64,000 nucleotides of DNA from Desulfosarcina alkanivorans (GCF_009688945.1 NZ_AP021874.1:1-64000); one strand, 5' to 3'. Positions 1 through 9,460 are shown, counted from the first letter of the stretch. Made by a program: numbers and translations. The notes: generated from the sequence alone by a model not told the origin.

Positions 1-79
1 AATTTTGAGCCAAACGCCAGCTGTTTCAGTAAAGCGTGCGACCGTTGATACAAGTCGCTGAAGGGAATTTATTTTTTAA

Positions 80-1420
80 ATGGACCGAATCTGGACGTCA
101 GTGAAAACTCTGCTCAAGGAAAAAATTCCTGGTCACAGCTACCGAATGTGGATTGAACCCATTGCTTTTTTCGAAAAGAAAGCCGGTGCTGTTGTTCTGG
201 CATGCCCCAATCAATTTTCAAAAAAGCGGATATCCGACCATTATGGCCACCTGATCGAAGACGCCTTCTCCAGTGAGGCCGGCAGGGCGGTCAAGGTCCG
301 GTGGGTCGTCGGACCGACCCCGGCCGAATCCGTCCGGGAAGATCCGAAGGGCCGGCAGATGAAGCTGCCGGACATGGATCCTCCGGCCAACTGCGGGCAT
401 TTGCTGAGAAAAGATTTTACCTTCGATCAGTTCGTCGTGGGTAAAAACAGCGATTTTGCCTATTCTGCCGCCCTGTCCCTGGCCGCGCGCAACCAGGGGA
501 ACCAGAACGCGCTTTACCTGCTTTCAAAAACAGGGATGGGGAAAAGCCATCTCTCCCAGGCCGTGGGGCATCACATTCTGGACACCTTCCCCAGGGAGCG
601 GGTCTATTATATCACGGCCGAAGATTTTATGAACGAGATGACCGATTCCTACCGGAGCAGCAATATTCATGGCTTCAAGGAAAAGTACCGCCAGAAATGC
701 GATGTTCTTTTGCTTGAGGATGTTCACTTTCTAAGCGGGAAAAACGGGACCCAGGAAGAGCTGTCCAACACGCTCGAGTCGTTGATGAACGCCAATAAAA
801 AGATCATTTATTCCAGCTGTTACCTGCCGTCCGATATCCCTAAACTGAATGACAAGCTCAAATCACGGCTTTCCTGTGGCCTGATTTCTAAAATCGACAC
901 CCCGGACTACAAGACCCGCCTGCGCATACTGAAACGAACGGCGGCAACCAGTAAATACACCATTTCAGACGAGGTCTGTCAATATCTTGCCTCAGAACTG
1001 ACCGAGGACGTGAGACAACTGAAAAGCGGATTTATCGGGGTCACCGCCAAGGCCTCGCTGCTCGGATCGGAAGTGGACCTGGCCCTGGCCCGGAGCGTCG
1101 TAAAAAATATCGTCACCTCCCGGCAGGGCATCACCCTGGATTCGATCAAGCGTCTTGTATGTAAATACTACAATGTCAGCCTGACGGATCTGACCTCCCG
1201 ATCCCGGCGGCAAGCCATAGTCCGGCCACGTCAGGTGGCCATGTATCTTTCCCGGCAATACACCGACCATTCGCTGCAGACCATTGGAAAAAGTTTCAAC
1301 CGGTACCACGCAACCACCCTTCATGCCTTGAAGACCGTGGAGAAGGGCGTTCAGGAAAACGGCCCCTTTCAGAAGCATGTCGAGTTCCTCTCCGAACGAC
1401 TGGAAAACGGAAAAGGCTGA
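80..1420 (+). CDS. dnaA: Chromosomal replication initiator DnaA, divergent
   Basis: A 446-residue AAA+ protein that would bind DnaA boxes and open the origin. Domain I is at about 1-75 (conserved Trp near the start, then a WIEP motif at 24-27). After a short linker comes the AAA+ core at about 110-330, with the FDQFVVGK motif at 115-122, Walker A SKTGMGKS at 149-156 and Walker B LLLEDVH at about 210-216. The DNA-binding domain IV contains PRQVAMYLSRQ followed by IGKSFNRYHATTLHA. Two features are unusual. The first Gly of the normal Walker A (GGVGLGKT) is Ser. The DnaA signature, usually GGRDH[ST]TV, is one residue shorter and reads NRYHATTL. The gene is not followed by dnaN, so it may be a second DnaA paralogue. 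The ATG at 80 follows GAAGGGA. Family call is sure; its role as the sole initiator is not. Confidence 0.9.
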   Translation: MDRIWTSVKTLLKEKIPGHSYRMWIEPIAFFEKKAGAVVLACPNQFSKKRISDHYGHLIEDAFSSEAGRAVKVRWVVGPTPAESVREDPKGRQMKLPDMDPPANCGHLLRKDFTFDQFVVGKNSDFAYSAALSLAARNQGNQNALYLLSKTGMGKSHLSQAVGHHILDTFPRERVYYITAEDFMNEMTDSYRSSNIHGFKEKYRQKCDVLLLEDVHFLSGKNGTQEELSNTLESLMNANKKIIYSSCYLPSDIPKLNDKLKSRLSCGLISKIDTPDYKTRLRILKRTAATSKYTISDEVCQYLASELTEDVRQLKSGFIGVTAKASLLGSEVDLALARSVVKNIVTSRQGITLDSIKRLVCKYYNVSLTDLTSRSRRQAIVRPRQVAMYLSRQYTDHSLQTIGKSFNRYHATTLHALKTVEKGVQENGPFQKHVEFLSERLENGKG

Positions 1421-1436
1421 TTGGGCAGGATAATCC

Positions 1437-2879
1437 ATGGCGATCCATCCCGACTGTCTGGAACAACTGGCGTGCATCGTCGGCAGATCTCATTTTTCCG
1501 CCAGAAGGGAAGATCGGGTCTGTTACGGTTACGATGCCACCGCCGCCGTTCATGTTCCTGACGCCGTGGTGTTTCCCGAGTCCGCCCAGCAGGTATCCCG
1601 GATCATGAAACTGGCCACCGCCTTCCGGACTCCCGTGATTCCCAGAGGGGGCGGCTCGGGCATGACCGGGGGCGCGCTGGCGGTCAACGGCGGTATTGTG
1701 ATCGTTTTCAGCCGCATGAACCGGATTGTCGAAATTGACCGGGAAAACCTCGTGGCCCGCATGCAGCCCGGCGTGATCACCGCCCATTTTCAGCGTCACG
1801 TAAAACGCCATGGGCTTTTCTACCCACCGGATCCGTCCAGCGCCGCCTTTTCCACCATGGGCGGGAACCTGGCCGAATGCGCGGGAGGCCCCAAGGCCGT
1901 AAAATACGGTGTTACCCGGGACTATGTGCTGGGGCTCGAAGCCGTGCTGCCGACCGGCGAAATCGTCAAAACCGGCGTCCGCACCGCCAAGGGCGTGGTG
2001 GGATATGATCTGACGCGCCTGATTGTCGGATCCGAGGGCACCCTGGCCCTGATTACCGAAGCCACCGTAAAACTGCTGGCGCTTCCCGAAAGCGTGATGA
2101 CCCTGACGGCGGCCTTTGCCCGCATGGAAACCGCAGCCCGTGCGGTTTCAGAAATCATCCGCAGCCATGTCGTTCCCCGTACCGTCGAATTCATGGACAA
2201 TGCCTCCATCCGCCTGGCCGAGGGGTATCTGCGGGTGGGGCTGCCGGTGGATGCCGGTGCCCTGCTGATTATGGAGGTGGATGGCCGGCGTGCTGAAATC
2301 GCCGGGCTGGTAAGGTCCCTGAAAAATCTGAGCCGGAAACTCGGTGCGGTTTCCGTCACTGTGGCTGAAACGGACGAACAGGCACAACAATTGTGGCAGG
2401 CGAGGAAAGCCATTTCGCCGGCACTGTTCAAGCTGGCGCCGCACAAGATCAACGAGGATATTGTGGTTCCCCGCAGCCGGGTGCCTGACCTGGTGGCCAA
2501 AATCGATGAACTCAGACGCCGGACCGGACTGACCATGGTGGCCTTCGGCCATGCCGGCGACGGCAATATCCATTTCAACATCATGTTGGACAAGTCGGAC
2601 AAAACGGCACTGGAGATGGCCAACCGTGCTGTAGAGACCCTTTTCGACACCACCCTGGCCCTGGGCGGCACGATTTCCGGAGAACACGGGGTGGGGGTCA
2701 CAAAAGCCCCCTACTTACCCAAAGAGGTGGGGGACGATGCCATGTCGCTGATGAAACGGATCAAAAAGGCGTTTGATCCGCTGGGCCTCTTGAACCCCGG
2801 AAAAATCTTTCCTGAATCCCTTGAAATGGGTTGGGGGGAATCCTCTAAAAGGTGTCCGGGCGAAACCGGGGCGGGGTAG
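1437..2879 (+). CDS. glcD: FAD-linked glycolate/D-lactate oxidase subunit (GlcD family)
   Basis: A 480-residue flavoprotein of the FAD_binding_4 / FAD-oxidase_C family, which oxidises D-2-hydroxyacids such as glycolate or D-lactate. The N-terminal FAD domain shows PRGGGSGMTGGA near 65-76 and GNLAECAGG near 143. The C-terminal domain has the family motif GHAGDGNIHFN and ends with GEHGVGVTKAPYLPKE. The gene starts 16 bases after the dnaA stop, so the two may be co-transcribed, although no functional link is known. The last ~20 residues after PGKIFPE look like an unstructured tail. Glycolate and lactate cannot be told apart from the sequence. Confidence 0.88.
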   Translation: MAIHPDCLEQLACIVGRSHFSARREDRVCYGYDATAAVHVPDAVVFPESAQQVSRIMKLATAFRTPVIPRGGGSGMTGGALAVNGGIVIVFSRMNRIVEIDRENLVARMQPGVITAHFQRHVKRHGLFYPPDPSSAAFSTMGGNLAECAGGPKAVKYGVTRDYVLGLEAVLPTGEIVKTGVRTAKGVVGYDLTRLIVGSEGTLALITEATVKLLALPESVMTLTAAFARMETAARAVSEIIRSHVVPRTVEFMDNASIRLAEGYLRVGLPVDAGALLIMEVDGRRAEIAGLVRSLKNLSRKLGAVSVTVAETDEQAQQLWQARKAISPALFKLAPHKINEDIVVPRSRVPDLVAKIDELRRRTGLTMVAFGHAGDGNIHFNIMLDKSDKTALEMANRAVETLFDTTLALGGTISGEHGVGVTKAPYLPKEVGDDAMSLMKRIKKAFDPLGLLNPGKIFPESLEMGWGESSKRCPGETGAG

Positions 2880-2887
2880 CGATTTCC

Positions 2888-3085
2888 TTAATTGACCTTG
2901 ATAACCATTCCACTCGATGAAACCAGTTCTTCCAGAATTTCAAACCGTTCGTTCTGGTCGTGTTCGATGGCGCACCGCAGGTTCAGGGCACACCGAAAGC
3001 GGCAGATAGGATCGTTTTTCCGGTATCGGCCGAAACAGCCCACGTAATGATCCAACGAGAATTTCATTTCCTGCTCAGATGTCAT
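2888..3085 (-). CDS. Small Cys-rich hypothetical protein
   Basis: A 65-residue protein of unknown function. It has four cysteines in a C-x10-C-x3-C-x5-C arrangement (CFGRY...ICRFRCALNLRC), which could bind a metal or a cluster. It begins 12 bases after the suhB stop on the same strand, so it is probably the last gene of the rpsF-to-suhB operon, and it ends tail to tail with glcD. No clear Shine-Dalgarno precedes the ATG at 3085. A second ATG at 3067 is possible. Confidence 0.55.
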   Translation of the reverse strand: MTSEQEMKFSLDHYVGCFGRYRKNDPICRFRCALNLRCAIEHDQNERFEILEELVSSSGMVIKVN

Positions 3086-3097
3086 TGGTCAATCCCA

Positions 3098-3877
3098 TTA
3101 CTTCAATAAGTTGAGAAGTTCATCATGGATGGCGCCGTTGGTGCTCACGATTTCATCGCTTTCGATGGCGTAGGGCGCACCCGAGAAAACCGACGTTCGG
3201 GCACCGGCCTCCCTGGCCACCAGAAACCCTGCGGCGGTGTCCCAGGGTTGGAGATGCTGTTCCCAGAAGCCGTCAAAGCGGCCATTGGCCACATAGCATA
3301 GATCCAGGGCGGCCGAACCCAGTCGCCGGATTCCCTGGGCGGCGGTCAGGCATCGGCCGAAACGGCCCATCATCCGATCGAATATGGTCGCATGGTCGTA
3401 AGGAAAGCCGGTGACCAGCAGGCTGTCGGCCAGCGTTGGGGTGGCGGAAACAAAAATCGGGGCTCCGTTGAGCTGGGCGCCCTGATCCTTGACCGCCACG
3501 AAAAGTTCGCCCAGAAGGGGCGCCAGGACAACCCCGGCCAGGATTTCCTCATTGGCGGCAAAAGCGATGGAGACACAAAACAGCGGCAGGTTGTGGGCAA
3601 AGTTGGTGGTGCCGTCCAACGGATCGATAATCCAGCGGCCACCGCCGCCCTCATGGGGCCCGCTTTCTTCAGCAAGGATGGCGTGCTCGGGAAAGGCGCG
3701 GGCGATCGTGTCGATGATGGCGGCTTCCGATTGGATGTCCGCTTCCGTGACCAGGTCAATGGCTCCTTTTTTGCGGACCGATCGAAGGTTTCCGAAATGT
3801 TCCCGGAGAACCTTGCCGCCGTTGAAGGCAGCGGCAATCCCCACGCGTCTGATCTGTTCCATGTCCATAAGGACCAA
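3098..3877 (-). CDS. suhB: Inositol monophosphatase family protein
   Basis: A 259-residue Mg-dependent phosphatase of the IMPase/SuhB family that hydrolyses inositol-1-phosphate or related sugar phosphates; SuhB proteins also act in rRNA transcription complexes. Metal-binding motifs are all present: the EAD near 45-47, EES at 70-72, DPLDGT at 85-90 and the distal WDTAAGFLVAREAG. It lies ~95 bases downstream of hflX in the same leftward run. The assignment to the family is firm, but the natural substrate cannot be read from the sequence. Confidence 0.9.
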   Translation of the reverse strand: MVLMDMEQIRRVGIAAAFNGGKVLREHFGNLRSVRKKGAIDLVTEADIQSEAAIIDTIARAFPEHAILAEESGPHEGGGGRWIIDPLDGTTNFAHNLPLFCVSIAFAANEEILAGVVLAPLLGELFVAVKDQGAQLNGAPIFVSATPTLADSLLVTGFPYDHATIFDRMMGRFGRCLTAAQGIRRLGSAALDLCYVANGRFDGFWEQHLQPWDTAAGFLVAREAGARTSVFSGAPYAIESDEIVSTNGAIHDELLNLLK

Positions 3878-3971
3878 GACTTACAAATATTCCGAGACAT
3901 CTGTCAACCCAATTGTCGCCGGAAGGATATCGCTCTGAAAGCAAATGGATTGGGGTTGCGTCGAGCCCCCT

Positions 3972-5612
3972 TCAGCGCTGGCTTCCATAGAGATGTTCCA
4001 CGGCTGCTTCCATTTTTTCGGTCAGCGGCTTCAAGGTCGACCGGTTCAATGCGCTGACGGCGATGCCGTCGAGGCGACGGATCATTCCATCGTGGTCCAG
4101 CCGATCGATCCGGTCCATTTTGTTGAGCACCCGGATGGTGGGAATCCCGGAAAGATTGAGCTCGGAGAGGATGGTTTCCACGGAACGAACCTGGTCGGGG
4201 TGGCGAGGGTTGCTGATGTCGATCACGTGCAGCAGCAGATCGGCGTTTTCCAACTCTTCCAGGGTCGCTTTAAACGCGGCCATCAGTTCCTTGGGCAGGT
4301 CACGGATAAAACCGACGGTATCCGTGATGATCACTTCGATATCCCTGGGAAACCGCAGGCGGCGGCTGGACGGATCCAGGGTGGCGAACAGCTTGTTTTC
4401 GGCAAGCACCCGGCTCTGGGTCAGCTGATTGAGCAGTGTTGACTTGCCGGCGTTGGTGTAACCGATGATGGAGATGATGGGCAGGCCTTTTTTACTCCGC
4501 CGGCTTCGCTGCTGGCTGCGGTTTTTCTGGACCGTGGCCACCGCCTTTTCCAGACGCCGGATGCGTTCCCTGGCCCGCCTCCGGTTGATTTCCAGACGGG
4601 TTTCGCCCGGACCGCGTCCGCCGATGCCGCCGGTGAGTCGGGACATGGCGATGTCCTTGGTGACCAGTCGGGGGAGAATGTATTTCAGCTGGGCCAGTTC
4701 CACCTGCAGCTTGCCTTCCCGGGTCTGGGCCCGGCGGGCGAAAATGTCCAGTATCAATTGCGTCCGGTCGATCACTTTGATTTCGGTGCGGTCGGCGATG
4801 GAGCGGATCTGTGAGGGGTTGAGTTCCTGGTCAAAGACGATCAATGTGGCGCCCCGGTGAAGGGCCATGATGGACAGTTCATCCAGTTTGCCGCTGCCCA
4901 TGAGAAAGCGGGGATTGGCTTTCTTGCGTTGCTGCAAAATGGTGTCGATAATTCTGATGTCGGCAGTACGGGCCAGTTCACTCAACTCGTCCAGCGAATC
5001 CAGGGCCTCTTTTCGCGGGCCGGTAAAGACACTGACCAGCAGGGCCTGTTCGGCGCCCGCCGGTCCGGTCGCGTCGCTTTTCTTCCGGGCCAGTTCGGCT
5101 TCCAACGCGAGGATCAGGTCGTGGCATCCGACTTCCGGCCGAAAGGGCGGGATCGGGTCCATGATCCGGTAGGGCGTCGATTCACTGGCGCCCGGAAGAA
5201 TATGGGCCCAGTGGATGGCTGAAGGCAACCCTTCGGCGGTCATGGTGACGACGGCCATCAGGTCCAGCCGCAGAAGGGAAAGGTCGGTGAGGTCGTCCTG
5301 GGAAAGGGGGGCGTCGGACAGATGGGTGTGGACGCACCTCAGCCCCCGCAGTCGATCCGGCGCCAGCCGGTATCCCCTCAGGTCGGGAATCAGGATGCGA
5401 TCCACTTCGCCGGTCAGTACCTTGGTGACCTTGCCGCTGCGGTCGATCAGCAGGCCGATCTGGCGTCCGGTTTCTGCAGAAAGGGCGCACAGGTCCCGAC
5501 ACAGTTCGTGAGAGACAATGGCCTGGGGCGCGACCCGTCGTCGGCTTAGATTCTCCAGCCGTTTGATCTGGCTGGTCTTGAGCCCTAACAGGTTGCCGAA
5601 GATATCTTTCAT
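3972..5612 (-). CDS. hflX: GTPase HflX, long N-terminal form
   Basis: A 546-residue Obg/HflX-type GTPase that binds the 50S subunit and rescues or splits stalled ribosomes. It has the HflX glycine-rich hinge (GGIGGRGPGETRLE), then the G domain with G1 GYTNAGKSTLLN, G3 DTVGFIRDLP and G4 NKMDRID. E. coli HflX is about 430 residues. The extra length here is an N-terminal extension of roughly 150-190 residues, as in many Desulfobacterota and Gram-positive HflX proteins. The ATG overlaps the dnaB stop (ATGA), so translation is probably coupled. Confidence 0.93.
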   Translation of the reverse strand: MKDIFGNLLGLKTSQIKRLENLSRRRVAPQAIVSHELCRDLCALSAETGRQIGLLIDRSGKVTKVLTGEVDRILIPDLRGYRLAPDRLRGLRCVHTHLSDAPLSQDDLTDLSLLRLDLMAVVTMTAEGLPSAIHWAHILPGASESTPYRIMDPIPPFRPEVGCHDLILALEAELARKKSDATGPAGAEQALLVSVFTGPRKEALDSLDELSELARTADIRIIDTILQQRKKANPRFLMGSGKLDELSIMALHRGATLIVFDQELNPSQIRSIADRTEIKVIDRTQLILDIFARRAQTREGKLQVELAQLKYILPRLVTKDIAMSRLTGGIGGRGPGETRLEINRRRARERIRRLEKAVATVQKNRSQQRSRRSKKGLPIISIIGYTNAGKSTLLNQLTQSRVLAENKLFATLDPSSRRLRFPRDIEVIITDTVGFIRDLPKELMAAFKATLEELENADLLLHVIDISNPRHPDQVRSVETILSELNLSGIPTIRVLNKMDRIDRLDHDGMIRRLDGIAVSALNRSTLKPLTEKMEAAVEHLYGSQR

Positions 5613-6970
5613 TCAGCCGCCAGGTTTTCGAACCGGGTGTAGGATTTCAAAAAGGCCAGGGGCGCCATGCCGGTGGGACCATTGCGCTGCTTTGCCAGAA
5701 TGATTTCCGCCGTTCCCTGGTGCGGATTGTTCTCGTCGCGGTTATAGACTTCATCCCGGTAGATGAAGGCCACCAGGTCGGCATCCTGCTCCAGGGCGCC
5801 CGATTCTCTCAGGTCAGACAGTTGGGGGCGTTTGTCGCTTCGTTCTTCCAGTTTGCGGTTGAGCTGTGACAAGGCGATGACCGGTACGTTCAGTTCCTTG
5901 GCCAGGATTTTCAGGGAACGGGAGATATCCGAAATTTCAAGATCCCGCCGTTCGATATTGGCGTTGCCGCGCATGAGCTGAAGATAGTCGATAATGATCA
6001 GTCCCAGGCCCTTGTCCAATTTCATGCGCATGCATTTGGTGCGAATGGAGGTGGTCGAAATATCCGGCGAATCGTCGATATACAGCGGGGCTGCGGTGAG
6101 CCGGTCGGCGGCGTCGGTAATCCGGTTCCAGTCATCCTGGTTTAAAAAACCGCTGCGGATACGGGAAGAGTCCACGCGGGCCTCGGCGCAGAGCATGCGC
6201 ATGGAGAGCTGCTCTTTGGACATTTCAAGTGAGAAGACGACCACCGGTACGTCACCTTCGATGGCGGCATTGCGGGCCATGTTCAGGGCAAAGGCGGTCT
6301 TGCCCATGGCCGGGCGGGCGGCCAGAATGATCAGGTCGGAATTCTGGAATCCGGAGGTGAGGGCGTCCAGCTTCGAAAAGCCGGTGGTGACACCGGTGAC
6401 CAGGGCCCGGTTGCCCTGGCGCTCTTCCAAGGCGTCGATGTTGGATTCGATAATCTGGCTGATAGGGTAAAACGCCTGTTTGGTCTTTCCCTCGGAAAGC
6501 TCAAAAATGGCGCTCTGGGCGAACTCGATGACGCTTTCGACCTCTCCGCGGTCATCGAAACAGCGATTGGAGATGGTGTTGGCGCGTTCGATCAGACGCC
6601 TTAAAATGGCCTTGTCGTGAATGATCCGTGCATAATGATGGGCGTTGACCGCCATGGGCACCGCATCCACCAGGCGGGCCAGGTAGGCGGCTCCGCCGAT
6701 TTTTTCCAGATCCCCCTTTTCCCTGAGCATGTTGCTCAAGGTCACCAGGTCCACCGGTTCGCTTTTGGCGTAAAGCGTTTCGATGGCGGAGAAGATGGTC
6801 TGGTGGGCGGTTTTGTAAAAGTCGTCGGCATTCAGGATTTCGAGAATGTCGATGAGCGTGCTGTTGTCGATCAGGATGGCGCTGAGAATCGATTCCTCCG
6901 CCTCAATGCTCTGGGGGGGAAGTTTCTGAAACGGCGGGGATTTGGTTACCGGGTTCAGGTTGTCGGGCAT
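5609..6970 (-). CDS. dnaB: Replicative DNA helicase DnaB
   Basis: A 453-residue hexameric helicase that unwinds DNA ahead of the replication fork. The N-terminal primase-interacting domain (PPQSIEAEESIL near 17) is followed by the RecA-like domain with Walker A AARPAMGKTAFALN, Walker B LIIIDYLQLMRG and the LSQLNRKLEERSDKRP segment. Length and motifs are standard and there is no intein. The gene sits between rplI (77 bases upstream) and hflX (4-base overlap), a common rpsF-rpsR-rplI-dnaB order. Confidence 0.96.
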   Translation of the reverse strand: MPDNLNPVTKSPPFQKLPPQSIEAEESILSAILIDNSTLIDILEILNADDFYKTAHQTIFSAIETLYAKSEPVDLVTLSNMLREKGDLEKIGGAAYLARLVDAVPMAVNAHHYARIIHDKAILRRLIERANTISNRCFDDRGEVESVIEFAQSAIFELSEGKTKQAFYPISQIIESNIDALEERQGNRALVTGVTTGFSKLDALTSGFQNSDLIILAARPAMGKTAFALNMARNAAIEGDVPVVVFSLEMSKEQLSMRMLCAEARVDSSRIRSGFLNQDDWNRITDAADRLTAAPLYIDDSPDISTTSIRTKCMRMKLDKGLGLIIIDYLQLMRGNANIERRDLEISDISRSLKILAKELNVPVIALSQLNRKLEERSDKRPQLSDLRESGALEQDADLVAFIYRDEVYNRDENNPHQGTAEIILAKQRNGPTGMAPLAFLKSYTRFENLAAE

Positions 6971-7047
6971 AGAAAAACAACTTTATGATGGAAGGCCGGA
7001 AGCCTCAAACCGCGTGGGCGTGAAGGCTTCCGGCGATCTGTTCTGGG

Positions 7048-7497
7048 TCACGCTTCTTCGGGGACGACTTCCACGGTGATTTCCGGTTTGACGCCCTGGT
7101 ACACGCGGATAGGAACCTTGAAGGTGCCGATGGTTTTGATGGGCTCGTTGAGCAGCACCATGCGTTTTTCAACCTCGACGTCCTGTTTTTTCAGGGCATC
7201 TATAATATCCCGGACTGTCACCGAGCCATAGAGTTTGTCTGCCTCGTGGACCTTGGAGGCGATGGCGACCGTAATGGCTTCCAGACGGGTGGCCATCTCC
7301 TGAGCAAATTCTTTTTCCTTGGCGATCTGCAGTTCGAATTTGGCCTTTTCCTGTTCAAGCAGCTTGCGCTGCTGGTTGGTGGCCGGAACGGCTTTGCCCT
7401 GGGGGAGCAGATAGTTGCGGGCATACCCGTCCGCAACATTGACTTCGCTTCCGATGATGCCTAACGAACTGATGGTTTCCTTCAAAATGACTTTCAT
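7048..7497 (-). CDS. rplI: 50S ribosomal protein L9
   Basis: A 149-residue ribosomal protein that binds 23S rRNA near the L1 stalk base. The N-terminal domain starts MKVILKETISSLG and contains the signature GYARNYLLPQGKA. The long central helix (QQRKLLEQEKAKFELQ) leads to the C-terminal domain, which gives the expected two-domain size. An AGG-rich ribosome site lies just upstream of the ATG at 7497. It is part of the rpsF operon. Confidence 0.97.
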   Translation of the reverse strand: MKVILKETISSLGIIGSEVNVADGYARNYLLPQGKAVPATNQQRKLLEQEKAKFELQIAKEKEFAQEMATRLEAITVAIASKVHEADKLYGSVTVRDIIDALKKQDVEVEKRMVLLNEPIKTIGTFKVPIRVYQGVKPEITVEVVPEEA

Positions 7498-7529
7498 ACT
7501 TAGCCTCCAAAAAAAGGACCGCCCGGATG

Positions 7530-8501
7530 TTACGATGGCAGGTCCGGTTCATGCTTATCGGTGTCAATTTTTCTAAAATTGATCCACATGTCAAATAGTC
7601 CGATGCAGATGATTACCAGCAGGAAGAGCTGTTGGAATGCGATCATCATGTACAGCACCACCCGGATGGTTCGCGGAAGTTTCTTTTTCTCAAAATAAAA
7701 GGAAACGATGGCGATACCCTGGAGGAAATAGATGGTCAGCAACACCAGCAGACCGTTAACGCCAACCAGCCGGAGTCCCGTTGCGGGCAGGAGCATGATC
7801 AGGCCGCAGCCGATGACCCCCCAAACCAGGGGGTCGGGTGCCCGCCAGCAGTTCAGGCGTCCGAAATCCGGAAAATAAAGGCCGCGCCGTTCCATGAGCG
7901 GTCGGGCGGCAATTAAATTGGTCCAGGCCACAAAAAGGGTGGACGCGACGGCCAGGGACGGCAATATCCGAACCAGCACATATTGAATCTGATCGAGGGA
8001 GCCGGAAATGGTGTCAATGGTTTCCTGCGGAATGCCTATACCTTTGTACAGGTCGAGGGATAAGGCCAGGTTGGTCGCCACGTAAGCGGACACCAGGGAG
8101 AAAAAACCCGTATTGCTGGCCAGGCTGTAGAGCAGGATCCCGATCAGACCGGCCCCTAATACCATACCACAGGCCCCCGCAACGGTCATCTCAACGGACA
8201 ACTCTTTTTCGAACATCTCGCTCATGGCAAAACCCAGGAACATCAGTCCGGAAAAAAATAGAATGTCGACCGTGACGCCTCCCAGAACAACGCCCATCAC
8301 CGCAATGGCAACCAGTGGCACAATTATGCCGAGGCGCCTGCCAAGCTTGGCCCGGTAGAAAAGAACCGGCAGGGGAATGAACATGGAGAAGACGAAACCC
8401 ACCACGGGCATGAAGACCGACACGGAAAAGATCACGAGCGTGGCCATCACACCGGTAGCGATATCTTTCGACACTCCACTTTGAAATGGCAACAGCGCCA
8501 T
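7530..8501 (-). CDS. DUF2232 (YybS-like) multi-pass membrane protein
   Basis: A 323-residue inner-membrane protein with about eight hydrophobic segments spread over the whole length (for example GVMATLVIFSVSVFMPVVGF near 17 and the stretch near 260-300). The position between rpsR and rplI matches the DUF2232 family, which is often found inside this ribosomal-protein operon. Its biochemical role is unknown. The ATG at 8501 has a good AGGAG site 8-9 bases upstream. Confidence 0.75.
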   Translation of the reverse strand: MALLPFQSGVSKDIATGVMATLVIFSVSVFMPVVGFVFSMFIPLPVLFYRAKLGRRLGIIVPLVAIAVMGVVLGGVTVDILFFSGLMFLGFAMSEMFEKELSVEMTVAGACGMVLGAGLIGILLYSLASNTGFFSLVSAYVATNLALSLDLYKGIGIPQETIDTISGSLDQIQYVLVRILPSLAVASTLFVAWTNLIAARPLMERRGLYFPDFGRLNCWRAPDPLVWGVIGCGLIMLLPATGLRLVGVNGLLVLLTIYFLQGIAIVSFYFEKKKLPRTIRVVLYMMIAFQQLFLLVIICIGLFDMWINFRKIDTDKHEPDLPS

Positions 8502-8552
8502 CCGCTTCTCCTGAAAATAGGCGTTTCAATCCTGCCGGGGGCGACCGGCAGG

Positions 8553-8816
8553 TTACAGATCAAAATTTCCGACATATGGCAGCAGTGCAATGGTGCGTGC
8601 ACGCTTGATGGCATGGGTCAGGGCCCGCTGATGCTTGGCGCAGGCACCGGAGATCCGACGGGGAATGATCTTGCCCCTTTCGGTGGTGAAATATTTCAGC
8701 GTCTTGGGGTCTTTGTAATCGATGACAAGACTCTGGTCTGCACAGAATCGACACACTTTACGCCGGTGAAAAATTCTTCTTTTTTTTCTTCTGGGACGGG
8801 GTTTGGAAACGGCCAT
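8553..8816 (-). CDS. rpsR: 30S ribosomal protein S18
   Basis: An 87-residue small-subunit protein that pairs with S6 on the platform. The core [21 protein letters not shown] is the family signature (last ~40 residues). The N-terminus is very basic. It keeps cysteines (CRFCAD at about 22-27, and a later CAKH), the C+ form able to bind zinc. It follows rpsF after a 3-base gap. Confidence 0.96.
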   Translation of the reverse strand: MAVSKPRPRRKKRRIFHRRKVCRFCADQSLVIDYKDPKTLKYFTTERGKIIPRRISGACAKHQRALTHAIKRARTIALLPYVGNFDL

Positions 8817-8819
8817 AGC

Positions 8820-9251
8820 TTACTCCTCTTCCTTTGCTTCAGTGGGTTCTTTGTCTTCGGTTGTCGTTTCGGTCTCAACAGCTTTTTCAGCCTTTTCAAC
8901 CGCCGCCTGCTCTTCCGCTGCCGCTTTTTCCGCCAGGTCGGCCTTGATGGCCTCGAGATCGGCATCATCATCCTGCAGGACCGTCATGAATTTCATGACC
9001 TTGTCGTCAATGCGGAAAAATCGTTCCATCTCCTGAACCAGCGCCCCGTCACCGCAGAAATCCAGTCTTACATAGTGTCCCCGGTTCTTTTTCTTGATGT
9101 CGTAGGCCATTTTCTTGGTACCCCAGTCGTCCGTTTCGATCAAAAAACCGTCGTACTGGGGGATCAAGTCGTTTACCCGCTCCAAAATCGGCGCTTCAGC
9201 CTCTTTCGACAGGTCGGGGTCAATAATAACAATCGTTTCGTACCGCTTCAT
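8820..9251 (-). CDS. rpsF: 30S ribosomal protein S6, acidic tail
   Basis: A 143-residue S6 protein (MKRYETIVIIDPDLS...) with the conserved ferredoxin-like fold over the first ~95 residues. After that comes a ~40-residue Glu/Ala/Lys-rich tail that resembles the glutamate-rich tails seen on some S6 proteins. The start at 9251 is chosen because AAGGAGG lies 5-6 bases upstream; an upstream in-frame start at 9296 would add a non-homologous leader. First gene of the leftward ribosomal/replication operon. Confidence 0.95.
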   Translation of the reverse strand: MKRYETIVIIDPDLSKEAEAPILERVNDLIPQYDGFLIETDDWGTKKMAYDIKKKNRGHYVRLDFCGDGALVQEMERFFRIDDKVMKFMTVLQDDDADLEAIKADLAEKAAAEEQAAVEKAEKAVETETTTEDKEPTEAKEEE

Positions 9252-9333
9252 AAAACCTCCTTGTGGTTTAATAGCCCCGGCCGGGAGCCGGAGCAAGGAT
9301 GCGTGATTCCAGCGGAATCAACAGAAATTAATC

Positions 9334-9363
9334 AAAATATCATCAACTGAAAAAAACTGTCAA
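9334..9363 (-). promoter_or_regulatory. Predicted sigma-70 promoter of the rpsF operon
   Basis: On the minus strand a perfect TTGACA (-35, 9363-9358) is followed after 18 bases by TATTTT (-10, 9339-9334). This is ~85 bases upstream of the rpsF start, and no better site lies between it and the tRNA gene. The call rests on sequence match only. Confidence 0.45.
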
Positions 9364-9421
9364 GCGCATAGTTTAACGCACCACCCGTCCATCGGCGGCG
9401 GATATTTTTCCCTGCCGCCAT

Positions 9422-9450
9422 AAAAAAAGGGGCGGATTAACCGTCCCTTA
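9422..9450 (-). terminator. Rho-independent terminator after tRNA-Lys
   Basis: Read on the minus strand, a GC stem (GGGACGG with CCGCCC, one bulge, TTAA-type loop) is followed by a run of seven T. It sits about 10 bases past the 3' end of the tRNA-Lys gene. Confidence 0.6.
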
Positions 9451-9460
9451 GGCGATTCAT

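Noticed and set aside
1..79. Replication origin next to dnaA
   Set aside because: Only 79 bases are visible and no DnaA box cluster or AT-rich unwinding element can be seen.
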